From contig NZ_PHQQ01000002.1 of NCBI RefSeq assembly GCF_002909235.1, positions 186,001-250,000 on the forward strand: DNA of 64,000 bases, written 5' to 3'. The translations under genes were made by a program, and so were the position numbers. Shown here piece after piece: positions 1 to 8,478 of this stretch (position 1 is the stretch's first letter; each line of letters opens with the position of its first letter). The stretch comes from Arenibacter catalasegens. GTDB taxonomy: Bacteria > Bacteroidota > Bacteroidia > Flavobacteriales > Flavobacteriaceae. The notes beneath the pieces were generated by a model that saw only the letters and a program-made list of their open reading frames with translations, did not search any database and was not told the origin of the DNA.

Positions 1-2108
1 TTCTTATCCAAGTCCAGTTTCTTTGAAATATCATAACAGAATTCAATGATTCTATTGCTCATTTTTTCTACTATTGGGTCTAACCAAGAGTCACTCATAT
101 TAACAAAAAAACGATCCTCCTTTAATATTGAAAAAAGGGTGGGTAAATTTTCTTCCAAATAGGTTACCGTCACATCACTTCTACTTAAGTCAGTTAAATG
201 ATTGAGTACCTCTTGATAATCACAAAAACAATCTTCCCCTATCTCCAAATACCAATGTTTATCACGAAATGCCAAATTCATTCCACTGGTAACGGACAAT
301 ATGGCTCTTAAGTTCTGTATATTGGTACCTCTAGTATTTTTAGCATTCTTTGGACTCATCCCTGGCCAGAGCGATTCCGTAAGTTTTTTAGTGTTGATCC
401 CTTCCTTATCACCAAGGCTATGCAGCAGAACAATAACAAACAACTGTTTTAACTTGGGCGATAATTTTTTGGCAATATCATCACCCTCAGAAGTTGTAAT
501 GCGCAAAGGACCGAAACAAAGTATTTTTTCAGAAGCATTATTTAAATTATTGGAGGCACTGTTGACTTTCCTTTTTTGCCCCACTTTTGGTCTTGACATC
601 AAATTTGCCTTGGCAGTTCTTTTCCTCCAAATACCAAGGGTCAATAAAACAAGAATAGCCACAGCAAGACCAATTCCTATTTTAGCATAAAAGGACAATT
701 CCATAGCACTGTTCAATTCTATTTTATGGTATTCCTTGGCAATTTCAAAAGCATTTAGCTCGCGTTCCCATATTTTAATATTTGTCAAGTATCCCACAAA
801 AAATTCTTGCCACAAATTACTACCTATTAAAATATTGTAGTCAGACGTGTCATAGTCTTCGATAAGCTGAATCTTGTCTGTCTGCACCCCATTAACAAAA
901 AACAAGAGCTCATTGTTCAGCTTGGAATGCACTAAAGCAACATGGGTCCATTCATTTAGTGGCACTGGGGATGCCTCCGATATATAGTCTTTAATACCGG
1001 CCATGGTAAAGGTTAATAAGCCCTCATGCAGTTTTAATACAAAATTATCCCCTTTTCCAAGTATACTATTGTTGTTATTTAAAACAGTAGGTTTTACCCA
1101 GGCAGATATAGTAAAACTGCCCTTTAAGGCTGTTCTGCTGTCAAGTCCGGCATCTACATAAGCCCCATCGCTAAAATAGCCTACCTTTCCATGAACTTCA
1201 TCCTCCTGAATTTTTACATCATTAACAATCAGTTCTTTATAGTTTTTTCTGATCGCATTCTTTATTGTCGTCCCAAATACAAAATGATCCGTTAAGCCAT
1301 ATTCAAAATCCAAGGGGAATCCAATAAATTCTTTTAGGTTATTCCTATTTTCTGGAGTGGTATAAATAATATCAGGGGAAAAATAATAACCGGCTTTATG
1401 TGGAATAAAAGCTGGCAAGTTATCTTTAAAATCCATTGGAAGACTAAAATACCCGTCCACTATAAGATTCTTATGATTTTTAAAATTTACACCATTCAAC
1501 AATCCCTCTTTAGACCGTACGGCCCCAAAAACTTTTCTTTTCTTATTGAGGACCATGGCAAGACTATCCGCGGAACCAAAGTACTTTGGATCAACTTGAA
1601 TAAAATTGGGCATCTTTCCCAAATGCCACCAATAATCTTCAAAAATGCTATCCTTTATAAATTCCTTATCCGACACCTTAAACACTAACAACTCCTTGCC
1701 GACAGGAAACCTCAAAGAACCTACACTCGCGACCATGGTGTCCAATAGTATCGTTTCTACCTTTTGAATAGGTATCCACGGAACCCATGACTGTGGATAA
1801 AAATCTTCATCAAAAACCTTATTTCCCACCAAGATAAGCGAATCCCTCTGCCCTATTAATTGGCCTAAAAATGGCTCGTAATTCTCATTGTAATTTGAAA
1901 TATAGAGGGCTATGGGGGCTTTACCTCCGAGAAGATCAGGTAAATTATCCGTGGTGATCTGATCAATGTCGATTAAAACGTGGGAATGTAGGCGTATTTT
2001 CCATTTATCCTCTTCCGAAAGAAGATGATAATCCTGTGCTGTAGCCACCTTCAAAAAAAGAAGCAAAAACACGAAGCACAATTTAGAAAATAGACTTAAT
2101 CTTAGCAA
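1..2108 (-). CDS. Membrane-spanning LamG-domain regulator with cytoplasmic winged helix (partial, C-terminus cut)
   Basis: A reading frame stays open from 2108 to the left edge: 702 residues, with the stop outside the window. A TAA lies just upstream in frame, so the start is probably the TTG at 2108. Residues 1-25 form a signal peptide ending ATAQ. The exported part to about residue 470 ends in a LamG-like concanavalin fold (about 305-465; GSFTISAWV, NEWTHVALVHS, FFVNGVQ, IKIWERELN). One membrane helix lies at about 473-495. The cytoplasmic part has a SARP/OmpR-type winged helix at about 527-620 (FGPLRI, SPKLKQLFVIVLL, LTESLWPGMS, IQNLRAIL, KHWYLEIG). I infer a one-component sensor that binds a glycan or other ligand outside and DNA inside. 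The remaining C-terminus may be a BTAD-like helical domain, but it cannot be seen. The rare start codon is the weakest point. Confidence 0.8.
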   Translation of the reverse strand, partial: MLRLSLFSKLCFVFLLLFLKVATAQDYHLLSEEDKWKIRLHSHVLIDIDQITTDNLPDLLGGKAPIALYISNYNENYEPFLGQLIGQRDSLILVGNKVFDEDFYPQSWVPWIPIQKVETILLDTMVASVGSLRFPVGKELLVFKVSDKEFIKDSIFEDYWWHLGKMPNFIQVDPKYFGSADSLAMVLNKKRKVFGAVRSKEGLLNGVNFKNHKNLIVDGYFSLPMDFKDNLPAFIPHKAGYYFSPDIIYTTPENRNNLKEFIGFPLDFEYGLTDHFVFGTTIKNAIRKNYKELIVNDVKIQEDEVHGKVGYFSDGAYVDAGLDSRTALKGSFTISAWVKPTVLNNNNSILGKGDNFVLKLHEGLLTFTMAGIKDYISEASPVPLNEWTHVALVHSKLNNELLFFVNGVQTDKIQLIEDYDTSDYNILIGSNLWQEFFVGYLTNIKIWERELNAFEIAKEYHKIELNSAMELSFYAKIGIGLAVAILVLLTLGIWRKRTAKANLMSRPKVGQKRKVNSASNNLNNASEKILCFGPLRITTSEGDDIAKKLSPKLKQLFVIVLLHSLGDKEGINTKKLTESLWPGMSPKNAKNTRGTNIQNLRAILSVTSGMNLAFRDKHWYLEIGEDCFCDYQEVLNHLTDLSRSDVTVTYLEENLPTLFSILKEDRFFVNMSDSWLDPIVEKMSNRIIEFCYDISKKLDLDK

Positions 2109-2270
2109 TATTTACGGAATAAATCCCAGTTTGGGCATTTCTGTTGACTACGCAATTTACTAAGAATAAATAAAGTTTCATCAAAGGAAATTACCCGAAG
2201 TATATCTTTACCTAACAATACAATTTTAAGTATTAAAAATACCCCCCTCGTAAAAAAAGCTGAGAACTGC

Positions 2271-4055
2271 TTACATTCTTTCCGGGACCTGTATTCCTAG
2301 TAGGCTAAAGGCTGATTTAATAACATCACCCACCTTCTTTGCCAATTGAATCCTAAAAATCTTTTTGTTCTCATCCTGCTCCCCCAAAATAGAGACATTC
2401 TGATAAAAAGAATTAAACTCCTTCACCAGATCATAGGTGTAATTGGCAACTAAAGCCGGACTGTAGTTATCGGCTGCCAACTGTATCGTATCTGGGAATA
2501 ACTGTAATTGCTTTAGCAACTCTTTCTCCTTTTCATGCAGATCTTCCAACTTTGGAGAGCTGTTCAAGTCATTCTTCAATTCTTCCGCCTTTCTCAAAAT
2601 AGATTGGATCCTGGCATAGGTATACTGAATAAATGGCCCCGTATTTCCTTGAAAATCCACAGATTCCTCCGGGTTGAACAAAATTCTCTTTTTGGGATCA
2701 ACCTTTAGTATATAATACTTTAAGGCACCTTGCCCTATAATTTTATAAAGTTCTTGTTTCTCTTCTAGGGAATAATCTTCCAACTTACCCAATTCTTCAG
2801 AAATTTCTGCTGCAGTCCTGGTCATATCGTCCATTAACTCATCGGCATCAACCACGGTTCCTTCCCTACTCTTCATTTTTCCACTCGGTAAATCTACCAT
2901 ACCATAACTTAGATGGTATAATTTTTCCGCCCACGAAAATCCTAATTTTTGCAGGATAAGGAACAATACCTTAAAGTGATAATCCTGCTCGTTGCCTACG
3001 GTATAAACCATTCCGCCTACATCAGGATTATCTTTAACTCTCTGTATGGCCGTCCCGATATCCTGGGTCATGTAAACGGCGGTACCATCTGAGCGAAGTA
3101 CAATTTTTTCATCCAGCCCCTCCTCTGTTAAGTCGATCCAAACACTGCCATCCTCCTTTTTATAGAACACACCTTTTTGCAAGCCATCAGCCACAAAATC
3201 TTTTCCCAACAAATAGGTATTGCTCTCATAATAAAGTTGATCAAAATCAACTCCCATGTTTTTGTAAGTAACCTCAAACCCAGTATAAACCCATTGGTTC
3301 ATTGTCTTCCACAAAGAAACAACCTCTTTATCACCATCCTCCCATTTTCTTAGCATATCTTGAGCTTCCAACAAGATTGGAGCCTCTTTTTCTGCCACCT
3401 TTCCATCTACTCCATTAGAAATCATAGTAGCTATTTCCGCCTTATAGGCTTTGTCAAAGGCCACATAATAGTTCCCTACCAGCTTATCGCCTTTTAACCC
3501 AGTGCTCTCTGGCGTTTCCCCGTTGCCAAAGCGTTGCCATGCCAACATGCTTTTACAAATATGAATCCCTCTATCATTAATGATTTGAGTCTTATAAACT
3601 TTCTTCCCGGAAGCCTTTAGGATTTCCGCCACGGAGTATCCCAATAGGTTGTTTCTTACATGTCCCAAATGCAATGGTTTATTGGTATTGGGCGAAGAAT
3701 ATTCCACCATAATAGCCTCTCCTTCACTTTGGCCTACAAAACCAAAATCCTTCAGATCCCTTACTCCTGTAAAAAAATCAAGATAATATTCGTTCCCTAG
3801 GGTAATATTCAAAAATCCTTTAACCACATTGAAGTCGGTTACTTCATTTACTTGATCTTTCAATAACTGCCCTATTTGCTCCCCTATTTGCACAGGATTT
3901 CCTTTAACAAATCGCAACATTGGAAAAATAACCGCTGTAATATCACCAGCGAAATCCTTTCGGGTAGGTTGAAATTCCACACTAGGCAAATCAACTTTAA
4001 AAATTGAGCTAACGGCTTCTTTTACCTTTTGGGCAAGGACTTCTTGAATGTTCAT
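2271..4055 (-). CDS. argS: Arginyl-tRNA synthetase
   Basis: Class I synthetase that charges tRNA-Arg with arginine in the cytoplasm. At 594 residues it has the usual length. The N-terminal tRNA-binding domain covers about residues 1-110. The HIGH motif appears as HLGH at 129-132, after SSPNTNKP. The KMSKS-like motif appears as KMKSREG near residue 390, followed by the anticodon-binding helical domain, which ends QVPERM. The ATG at 4055 opens the conserved N-terminal domain directly. Its upstream neighbour is divergent, so it is probably transcribed alone. Confidence 0.98.
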   Translation of the reverse strand: MNIQEVLAQKVKEAVSSIFKVDLPSVEFQPTRKDFAGDITAVIFPMLRFVKGNPVQIGEQIGQLLKDQVNEVTDFNVVKGFLNITLGNEYYLDFFTGVRDLKDFGFVGQSEGEAIMVEYSSPNTNKPLHLGHVRNNLLGYSVAEILKASGKKVYKTQIINDRGIHICKSMLAWQRFGNGETPESTGLKGDKLVGNYYVAFDKAYKAEIATMISNGVDGKVAEKEAPILLEAQDMLRKWEDGDKEVVSLWKTMNQWVYTGFEVTYKNMGVDFDQLYYESNTYLLGKDFVADGLQKGVFYKKEDGSVWIDLTEEGLDEKIVLRSDGTAVYMTQDIGTAIQRVKDNPDVGGMVYTVGNEQDYHFKVLFLILQKLGFSWAEKLYHLSYGMVDLPSGKMKSREGTVVDADELMDDMTRTAAEISEELGKLEDYSLEEKQELYKIIGQGALKYYILKVDPKKRILFNPEESVDFQGNTGPFIQYTYARIQSILRKAEELKNDLNSSPKLEDLHEKEKELLKQLQLFPDTIQLAADNYSPALVANYTYDLVKEFNSFYQNVSILGEQDENKKIFRIQLAKKVGDVIKSAFSLLGIQVPERM

Positions 4056-4076
4056 TAATTTCGTCGTTTACGGCTG

Positions 4077-4084
4077 CAAAATTA
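4077..4084 (-). promoter_or_regulatory. Candidate argS -7 element
   Basis: On the minus strand the word reads TAATTTTG and fits the Bacteroidota -7 consensus TAnnTTTG. It lies 22 bases upstream of the argS ATG. I see no clear TTTG at the -33 position, so the call rests on one element. Confidence 0.3.
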
Positions 4085-4350
4085 AGCAATTTTTATTCTT
4101 CACCCCTCAGAGCTTGTTCAAGAATTCGTCAATTGCTTTTTTATAGCCCTTTTTGCTCATTATTCCGTTAAAATATTTAATCCTAGCGATTAATCATATA
4201 ACTTTTCGATATCAAAAATCAACTTAAAAAAATTCTGATCATATTTTCTTGAGCAGGCTGTTAATGATATAGACGAGTACACCATAAAGAGGAAAGATTT
4301 TTTTAACTTTATTTCTCTAAAGATCCGAAGTACACTAACTAAACCTATCT

Positions 4351-4776
4351 ATGCTTTTAAACGTTTCCTATAACAATCAAGAAATTACCAAAAAAATAGA
4401 CAAAGAAGTTGGAAAACCTTTTACCTTAAAAGAACGCTTTGCCTTGGACGGAATAGGCTCTCCCAAATTATTTATTGTGGACAGTAGCATAGAAATTAAA
4501 AATCTATTGATTTTAGACCACAATACCAATTCCTGTAATATAGAATTGAGACCAAAAGGAATCATAATTCGTTTTCGATCACTGTTGGAAACCTTTGGGC
4601 TTATCATCCCATATTACAAGTTTACCCTTTACAAGACCGATCTTGGCATATACACCATTTACAGGGACCAATACTTTATCAAAATTAAATCTGACACCAA
4701 GGCTGTACAGAAATTTTTCACAAAATTATTGGGTCATAGGGCGGACAATTCGCCGACGAACATAGAGGACATCTAA
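4351..4776 (+). CDS. Conserved-looking hypothetical protein, 141 aa
   Basis: I do not recognise the family. The 141-residue product has no signal peptide, membrane segment or cysteine cluster and looks like a small soluble alpha/beta protein (for example KLFIVDSSIEIKNLLILD and RFRSLLETFGLIIPYYKF). The ATG at 4351 follows about 290 bases of AT-rich intergenic DNA. The word TAACTTTA about 40 bases upstream is a near match to the -7 consensus. It is divergent from argS and followed by the BCCT transporter after 147 bases. Composition and codon use look native. It is probably a real gene of unknown function. Confidence 0.7.
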   Translation: MLLNVSYNNQEITKKIDKEVGKPFTLKERFALDGIGSPKLFIVDSSIEIKNLLILDHNTNSCNIELRPKGIIIRFRSLLETFGLIIPYYKFTLYKTDLGIYTIYRDQYFIKIKSDTKAVQKFFTKLLGHRADNSPTNIEDI

Positions 4777-4923
4777 AAATAGCTGTTAGGTCTACCACCA
4801 AGAGACCGCCAATGATTTACTGGGATATAGATCAAAACATCATGCCCTAAAATTAAGCAACTTTTAGTAACTTGTTTTAAAATCCATATTATCAAAATAT
4901 TCAATTCCGTCCGTAAAAATCCA

Positions 4924-6417
4924 TTGCTTTCCATCTCGATTGGAATCTTATCCTTATCTACTTTAATTGTATTTGTGGCCACTGAAGCCTCCTACAATGC
5001 CATTGAGCAAGGCTCTATTTGGGTAAGAAACTATTTTGGTTATTTTTATTTATATCTTGGACTGGGATGTGTCCTTCTTTTGGTTGCAATTGCCCTATCT
5101 CCTCTGGGAAAAATTAAACTAGGCAAGAAAAATGATAAACCCGAATTCACCATTTGGGCATGGACCGCTATGTTATATAGTGCTGGTATGGGGGCAGGAA
5201 TTTTACTTCGGGCGGTACAGGAACCCACTTATATGCAGCAAAACCCTCCTTACCTTTCGGATTTATCCCCAGATATTCTGGCCTTGGAGTTCACCTTTTA
5301 CCAATGGGGATTTACCGCTTGGGCATTTTATGGACTTTTTGCAATGATTATTGGTTATTATCTTTTTGTAAAAAAGAAAAAAGTACTGGTAAGTTCAACC
5401 ATAGAAGATATTATTCCAAACAAAGCTGCTCAGACAAGTATAGATGTGCTCACCATTATGACAACAGTCTTCGGGTTAGTTGCAGCGATAGGCTTGGGGA
5501 CTACCCAAATTAACGGTGGTTTAAATCACATAACCTCATCCAATTTCGGCCTGACCTCTACCTTATTGCTCACTTCTATTATATCTGCTTTGGCTTTTTA
5601 TTCGGCGTGGAAAGGCGTTAACAAGGGAATACAGGTATTGTCTAAGGTTAACATCATTATTACCTTGGCCGTACTGCTATTTACTTTCATAAATAGTGAC
5701 ATTCTTAAGGTTATAGGAAATTTTTTGAGCGCCACATTCCATTATATAATAGACTTCATACCCCTAAGTTTGGCATATGGCAGTTACAATCCAGGCATAG
5801 ATTTTCTTACTGATTGGACCTTCTATTATTGGGCATTTTGGTTGGCATGGGCCCCTTTTACAGGGATTTTTATCGCGAGAATATCTAAAGGGCGTAGCCT
5901 AAGGCAGTTGCTTTTGGGAGTATTGATCATTCCCAGTTTGGGCACCTTTTTTTGGTTTTCAGTTTTTGGCACTTCGGCCTTTCAGTTTATAGAAGTATGG
6001 GGAAGTTACAACAACGAATTTGATGGCGTGTTTTCCTCTATATTCGTTTTTTTTGGGAATTATCCCTTTGCCACACTTCTAAATATCACCACAATAGTAT
6101 TGCTGATCGGTTTTTTGGTAACCTCGGTAGACTCAGCTGTTTTTGTGTTAAGCATGTTTTCGGACAGTGGAAAAAAAGACCCCAGCAAGAAGCATCGTTT
6201 AATTTGGTCCCTTTTTATTTTTTTGGCTACGATTGCATTAATTCTATTGGGCCATGCAAAACCCGAAATTAACATATTGATAGCCGCCCAAAAGTTATTG
6301 ATAATTACCTCGTTACCCTTTGCCATTTTTATGGTCTTTATGACTTATATCTTTCTCAGGGAACTTTTGGGGCATCACAATAACTATTCCCTTAAAAGTA
6401 AAAAAAGGAATAATTAA
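4924..6417 (+). CDS. BCCT-family transporter (betaine/choline/carnitine type)
   Basis: Secondary transporter of the inner membrane, 497 residues with about twelve hydrophobic segments. Two family hallmarks are visible: the glycine-rich stretch SAGMGAGILLR...EP near residue 90, and the aromatic signature WTFYYWAFWLAWAPFTG near residues 300-316. The family imports quaternary ammonium compounds, usually with sodium or protons. The substrate cannot be read from the sequence; the first motif has Arg where many members have an aromatic residue. No ATG is available in frame. The frame is open back to a TAG at 4828, and the TTG at 4924 gives a plausible first membrane helix, so that start is chosen. 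The gene ends four bases before the convergent CtlX-like gene. Confidence 0.9.
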   Translation: MLSISIGILSLSTLIVFVATEASYNAIEQGSIWVRNYFGYFYLYLGLGCVLLLVAIALSPLGKIKLGKKNDKPEFTIWAWTAMLYSAGMGAGILLRAVQEPTYMQQNPPYLSDLSPDILALEFTFYQWGFTAWAFYGLFAMIIGYYLFVKKKKVLVSSTIEDIIPNKAAQTSIDVLTIMTTVFGLVAAIGLGTTQINGGLNHITSSNFGLTSTLLLTSIISALAFYSAWKGVNKGIQVLSKVNIIITLAVLLFTFINSDILKVIGNFLSATFHYIIDFIPLSLAYGSYNPGIDFLTDWTFYYWAFWLAWAPFTGIFIARISKGRSLRQLLLGVLIIPSLGTFFWFSVFGTSAFQFIEVWGSYNNEFDGVFSSIFVFFGNYPFATLLNITTIVLLIGFLVTSVDSAVFVLSMFSDSGKKDPSKKHRLIWSLFIFLATIALILLGHAKPEINILIAAQKLLIITSLPFAIFMVFMTYIFLRELLGHHNNYSLKSKKRNN

Positions 6418-6421
6418 GGTA

Positions 6422-7363
6422 TTATGTTCTAGGCAGGAACACTTCAGCCATCATACAGCGAGCACTTCCACCCCCACATGTTTCAATGGTATCCAAAGAA
6501 CTGTGGATAATGTCACAATGCTTCTCTATAGACGTTAGTTGTTCCGGCCTTAAACTAGTGTAGGCCGCCGTACTCATTACCAAATAACGTTTTTCTCCCA
6601 TACCAAGGACTTGAAGCATATTCCCGGCAAAATGGTGCATTTGCTTTTCGGAAATGGCAATAATCTCTTTGCCATCTTGCTTTAACTGGTTTAGGACATT
6701 CTTTTTTTCTTTTTTGTCGTCAATGGAATCCAAACATATGACAGCAAACGTTTCTGCCAAACACATCATTACGTTGGTATGATAAATAGGTTTTCGGGTC
6801 CCGGCCACGGATTGATTGGCAGTAAATAAAATGGGAGTATATTCGAAATCCTCACAAAACTCAATAAATAAATCTTCATCTGCCCTATCGGAAAGAGCAC
6901 AGTACGCTTTTTCATTAACCCTATCTAGAACAATACTTCCGGTACCCTCCAAAAAAAAGCCTTCCTCCTCAGCAGAAGTATAGTCCATTACATTTTCTAT
7001 CAGGAATCCTCTTTGCTCCAAAATGGCAAGGATATCCTCCCTTCGTTCATTTCTTCTGTTTTCCGCGAACATTGGATAAATACCTACTGTTCCATCAGCA
7101 TGGAAAGACACCCAATTATTGGGGAATATAGAATCTGGTGTATCCATATCTTTTCGATCATCGACCACAATAACATTTACTCCCTTTTCCCTTAAAGCCA
7201 AAACAAACCGATCAAACTCCTCCTGTGCCTTCACGTTAATATCCCGAGTTTTTAAATCAAGATCCTCCTGAAAATAATTATTTACTGCAGTTTGCTCGTT
7301 CATTCGAAAATTGACAGGGCGCACCATTAATATATTATTGGAAATTTGCATTTTATTATTCAC
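6422..7363 (-). CDS. Citrulline/arginine hydrolase of the amidinotransferase fold (CtlX-like)
   Basis: Pentein-fold guanidine-modifying enzyme, 313 residues. Visible family landmarks are MVRPVNF near the N-terminus, PDSIFPNNW with the substrate-binding Asp, FFLEGTGS, the catalytic His in IYHTNVMM, and the nucleophilic Cys in ETCGGGSARCMMAE near the C-terminus. The closest family I know is CtlX, annotated as a citrulline-utilisation hydrolase; arginine deiminase or dimethylargininase activity cannot be excluded. The next gene upstream on the same strand, 100 bases away, is a second pentein enzyme, so the two probably act on related substrates. It converges with the BCCT gene. Confidence 0.85.
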   Translation of the reverse strand: MNNKMQISNNILMVRPVNFRMNEQTAVNNYFQEDLDLKTRDINVKAQEEFDRFVLALREKGVNVIVVDDRKDMDTPDSIFPNNWVSFHADGTVGIYPMFAENRRNERREDILAILEQRGFLIENVMDYTSAEEEGFFLEGTGSIVLDRVNEKAYCALSDRADEDLFIEFCEDFEYTPILFTANQSVAGTRKPIYHTNVMMCLAETFAVICLDSIDDKKEKKNVLNQLKQDGKEIIAISEKQMHHFAGNMLQVLGMGEKRYLVMSTAAYTSLRPEQLTSIEKHCDIIHSSLDTIETCGGGSARCMMAEVFLPRT

Positions 7364-7463
7364 TTATCAAATTGGGTATTACAAAATACTTTCGCATTAA
7401 AGCGGTGTAAAATTAATTTTATTTATTTCCTTGTATGGGCATTACGAAGAAATTAAGACTATT

Positions 7464-8378
7464 TTAATCCCTTACCAATGGTAAGGTGCTACATCTTAAA
7501 AGCCCTTCTTGTTTGGCAATCTCTGAGTAGGCTATTTCTTCAACAGTAAAACCATGTTCCCTTAACCAATTATTCAACCTGGTAAAATTACGCTCAGAAA
7601 CTACTACAGTTGGGGAAATGGAAAAAAAATTGCTCATCATATTGTACATCTCATCCTTGGTAATCTCAAAAACATTGTCACTTCCAAAGTAATTCAACAG
7701 CCACTGATATTCCTCTTCCTGTAAAAAGCCATTTTTATGCAAAATTGCCATATCCTTCCCTACTGGCTGAAAGCAACAATCTAAATGCAGTGCATTTTCA
7801 CGGGCTATGGTGTTCGACTTTCGAAGTTCAAAAGCCTTTACCTTTTTATGTGGAAATTGTTCGGTAATAAAATCTACTGCCTCCCTATTGGTGCGTGCCG
7901 TAATTTGATCGGGATAGTCTGCACCCGAATAAGTTCCCATAAAAATATAGTCCCCCCAAGGCATCACATCACCACCTTCAATATGTACCTCTTTAGGAGG
8001 ATAGATTATCTGATCTTCATCGATCTTATTAAGTACATATTTAATAGCTTGAAATTCCTTCTCCCTATCTGGGAGAATATTTGCTTTAACTAGCTTATTA
8101 TCTATAACAAAAGCAATATCCCTAGAAAATATTTGATTACAATCCTTGATAACCCCAGGCCTAAAAACCTGCACATCATATTTGGCAAATACCTTGGCAA
8201 AACCATCCAATTCCTTTACCATGTCTGTCTCCATGGGATAGGTCCCGGCCAAAATATGCTCCAAGGATTTGGGATCGTAGGCTTCCTCAGGCTTTGGAAC
8301 AGGTCCACAGCTTTTAGCAGTTCCAAGCACCACGGATCTTAAACGCGAAGTTTCATCCTGTACATTTAACTTTAGCAT
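7464..8378 (-). CDS. Arginine deiminase / dimethylarginine dimethylaminohydrolase family protein
   Basis: Second pentein-fold enzyme, 304 residues. It shows LRSVVLG at the start, SRDIAFV, the His-Glu-Gly-Gly-Asp segment HIEGGDVMPWGD, the catalytic-His region ALHLDCCFQPV, and a C-terminal nucleophile segment LLRCSTLPLVRD. The fold attacks guanidinium carbons of arginine, methylarginine or related compounds through a covalent Cys intermediate. The exact substrate is not decided by the sequence. It lies between the CtlX-like gene and citrate synthase on the same strand. A strong hairpin lies between it and citrate synthase, so it probably has its own transcription start. Confidence 0.85.
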   Translation of the reverse strand: MLKLNVQDETSRLRSVVLGTAKSCGPVPKPEEAYDPKSLEHILAGTYPMETDMVKELDGFAKVFAKYDVQVFRPGVIKDCNQIFSRDIAFVIDNKLVKANILPDREKEFQAIKYVLNKIDEDQIIYPPKEVHIEGGDVMPWGDYIFMGTYSGADYPDQITARTNREAVDFITEQFPHKKVKAFELRKSNTIARENALHLDCCFQPVGKDMAILHKNGFLQEEEYQWLLNYFGSDNVFEITKDEMYNMMSNFFSISPTVVVSERNFTRLNNWLREHGFTVEEIAYSEIAKQEGLLRCSTLPLVRD

Positions 8379-8422
8379 TCCTGAATTTTAGGTAAAGATA
8401 GAGATACTTATTTTGATACATA

Positions 8423-8459
8423 AAACTGCCCTTTGTATAAAATATACAAAGGGCAGTTT
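8423..8459 (-). terminator. Perfect 17-bp stem terminator of gltA
   Basis: The arms at 8423-8439 and 8443-8459 are exact inverted repeats of 17 bases around a three-base AAA loop. The hairpin begins 20 bases past the citrate synthase stop, where an intrinsic terminator is expected. On the minus strand the stem itself ends in TTTT, but no longer U-tract follows. Confidence 0.75.
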
Positions 8460-8478
8460 AAAACAATTGATATTTTGC

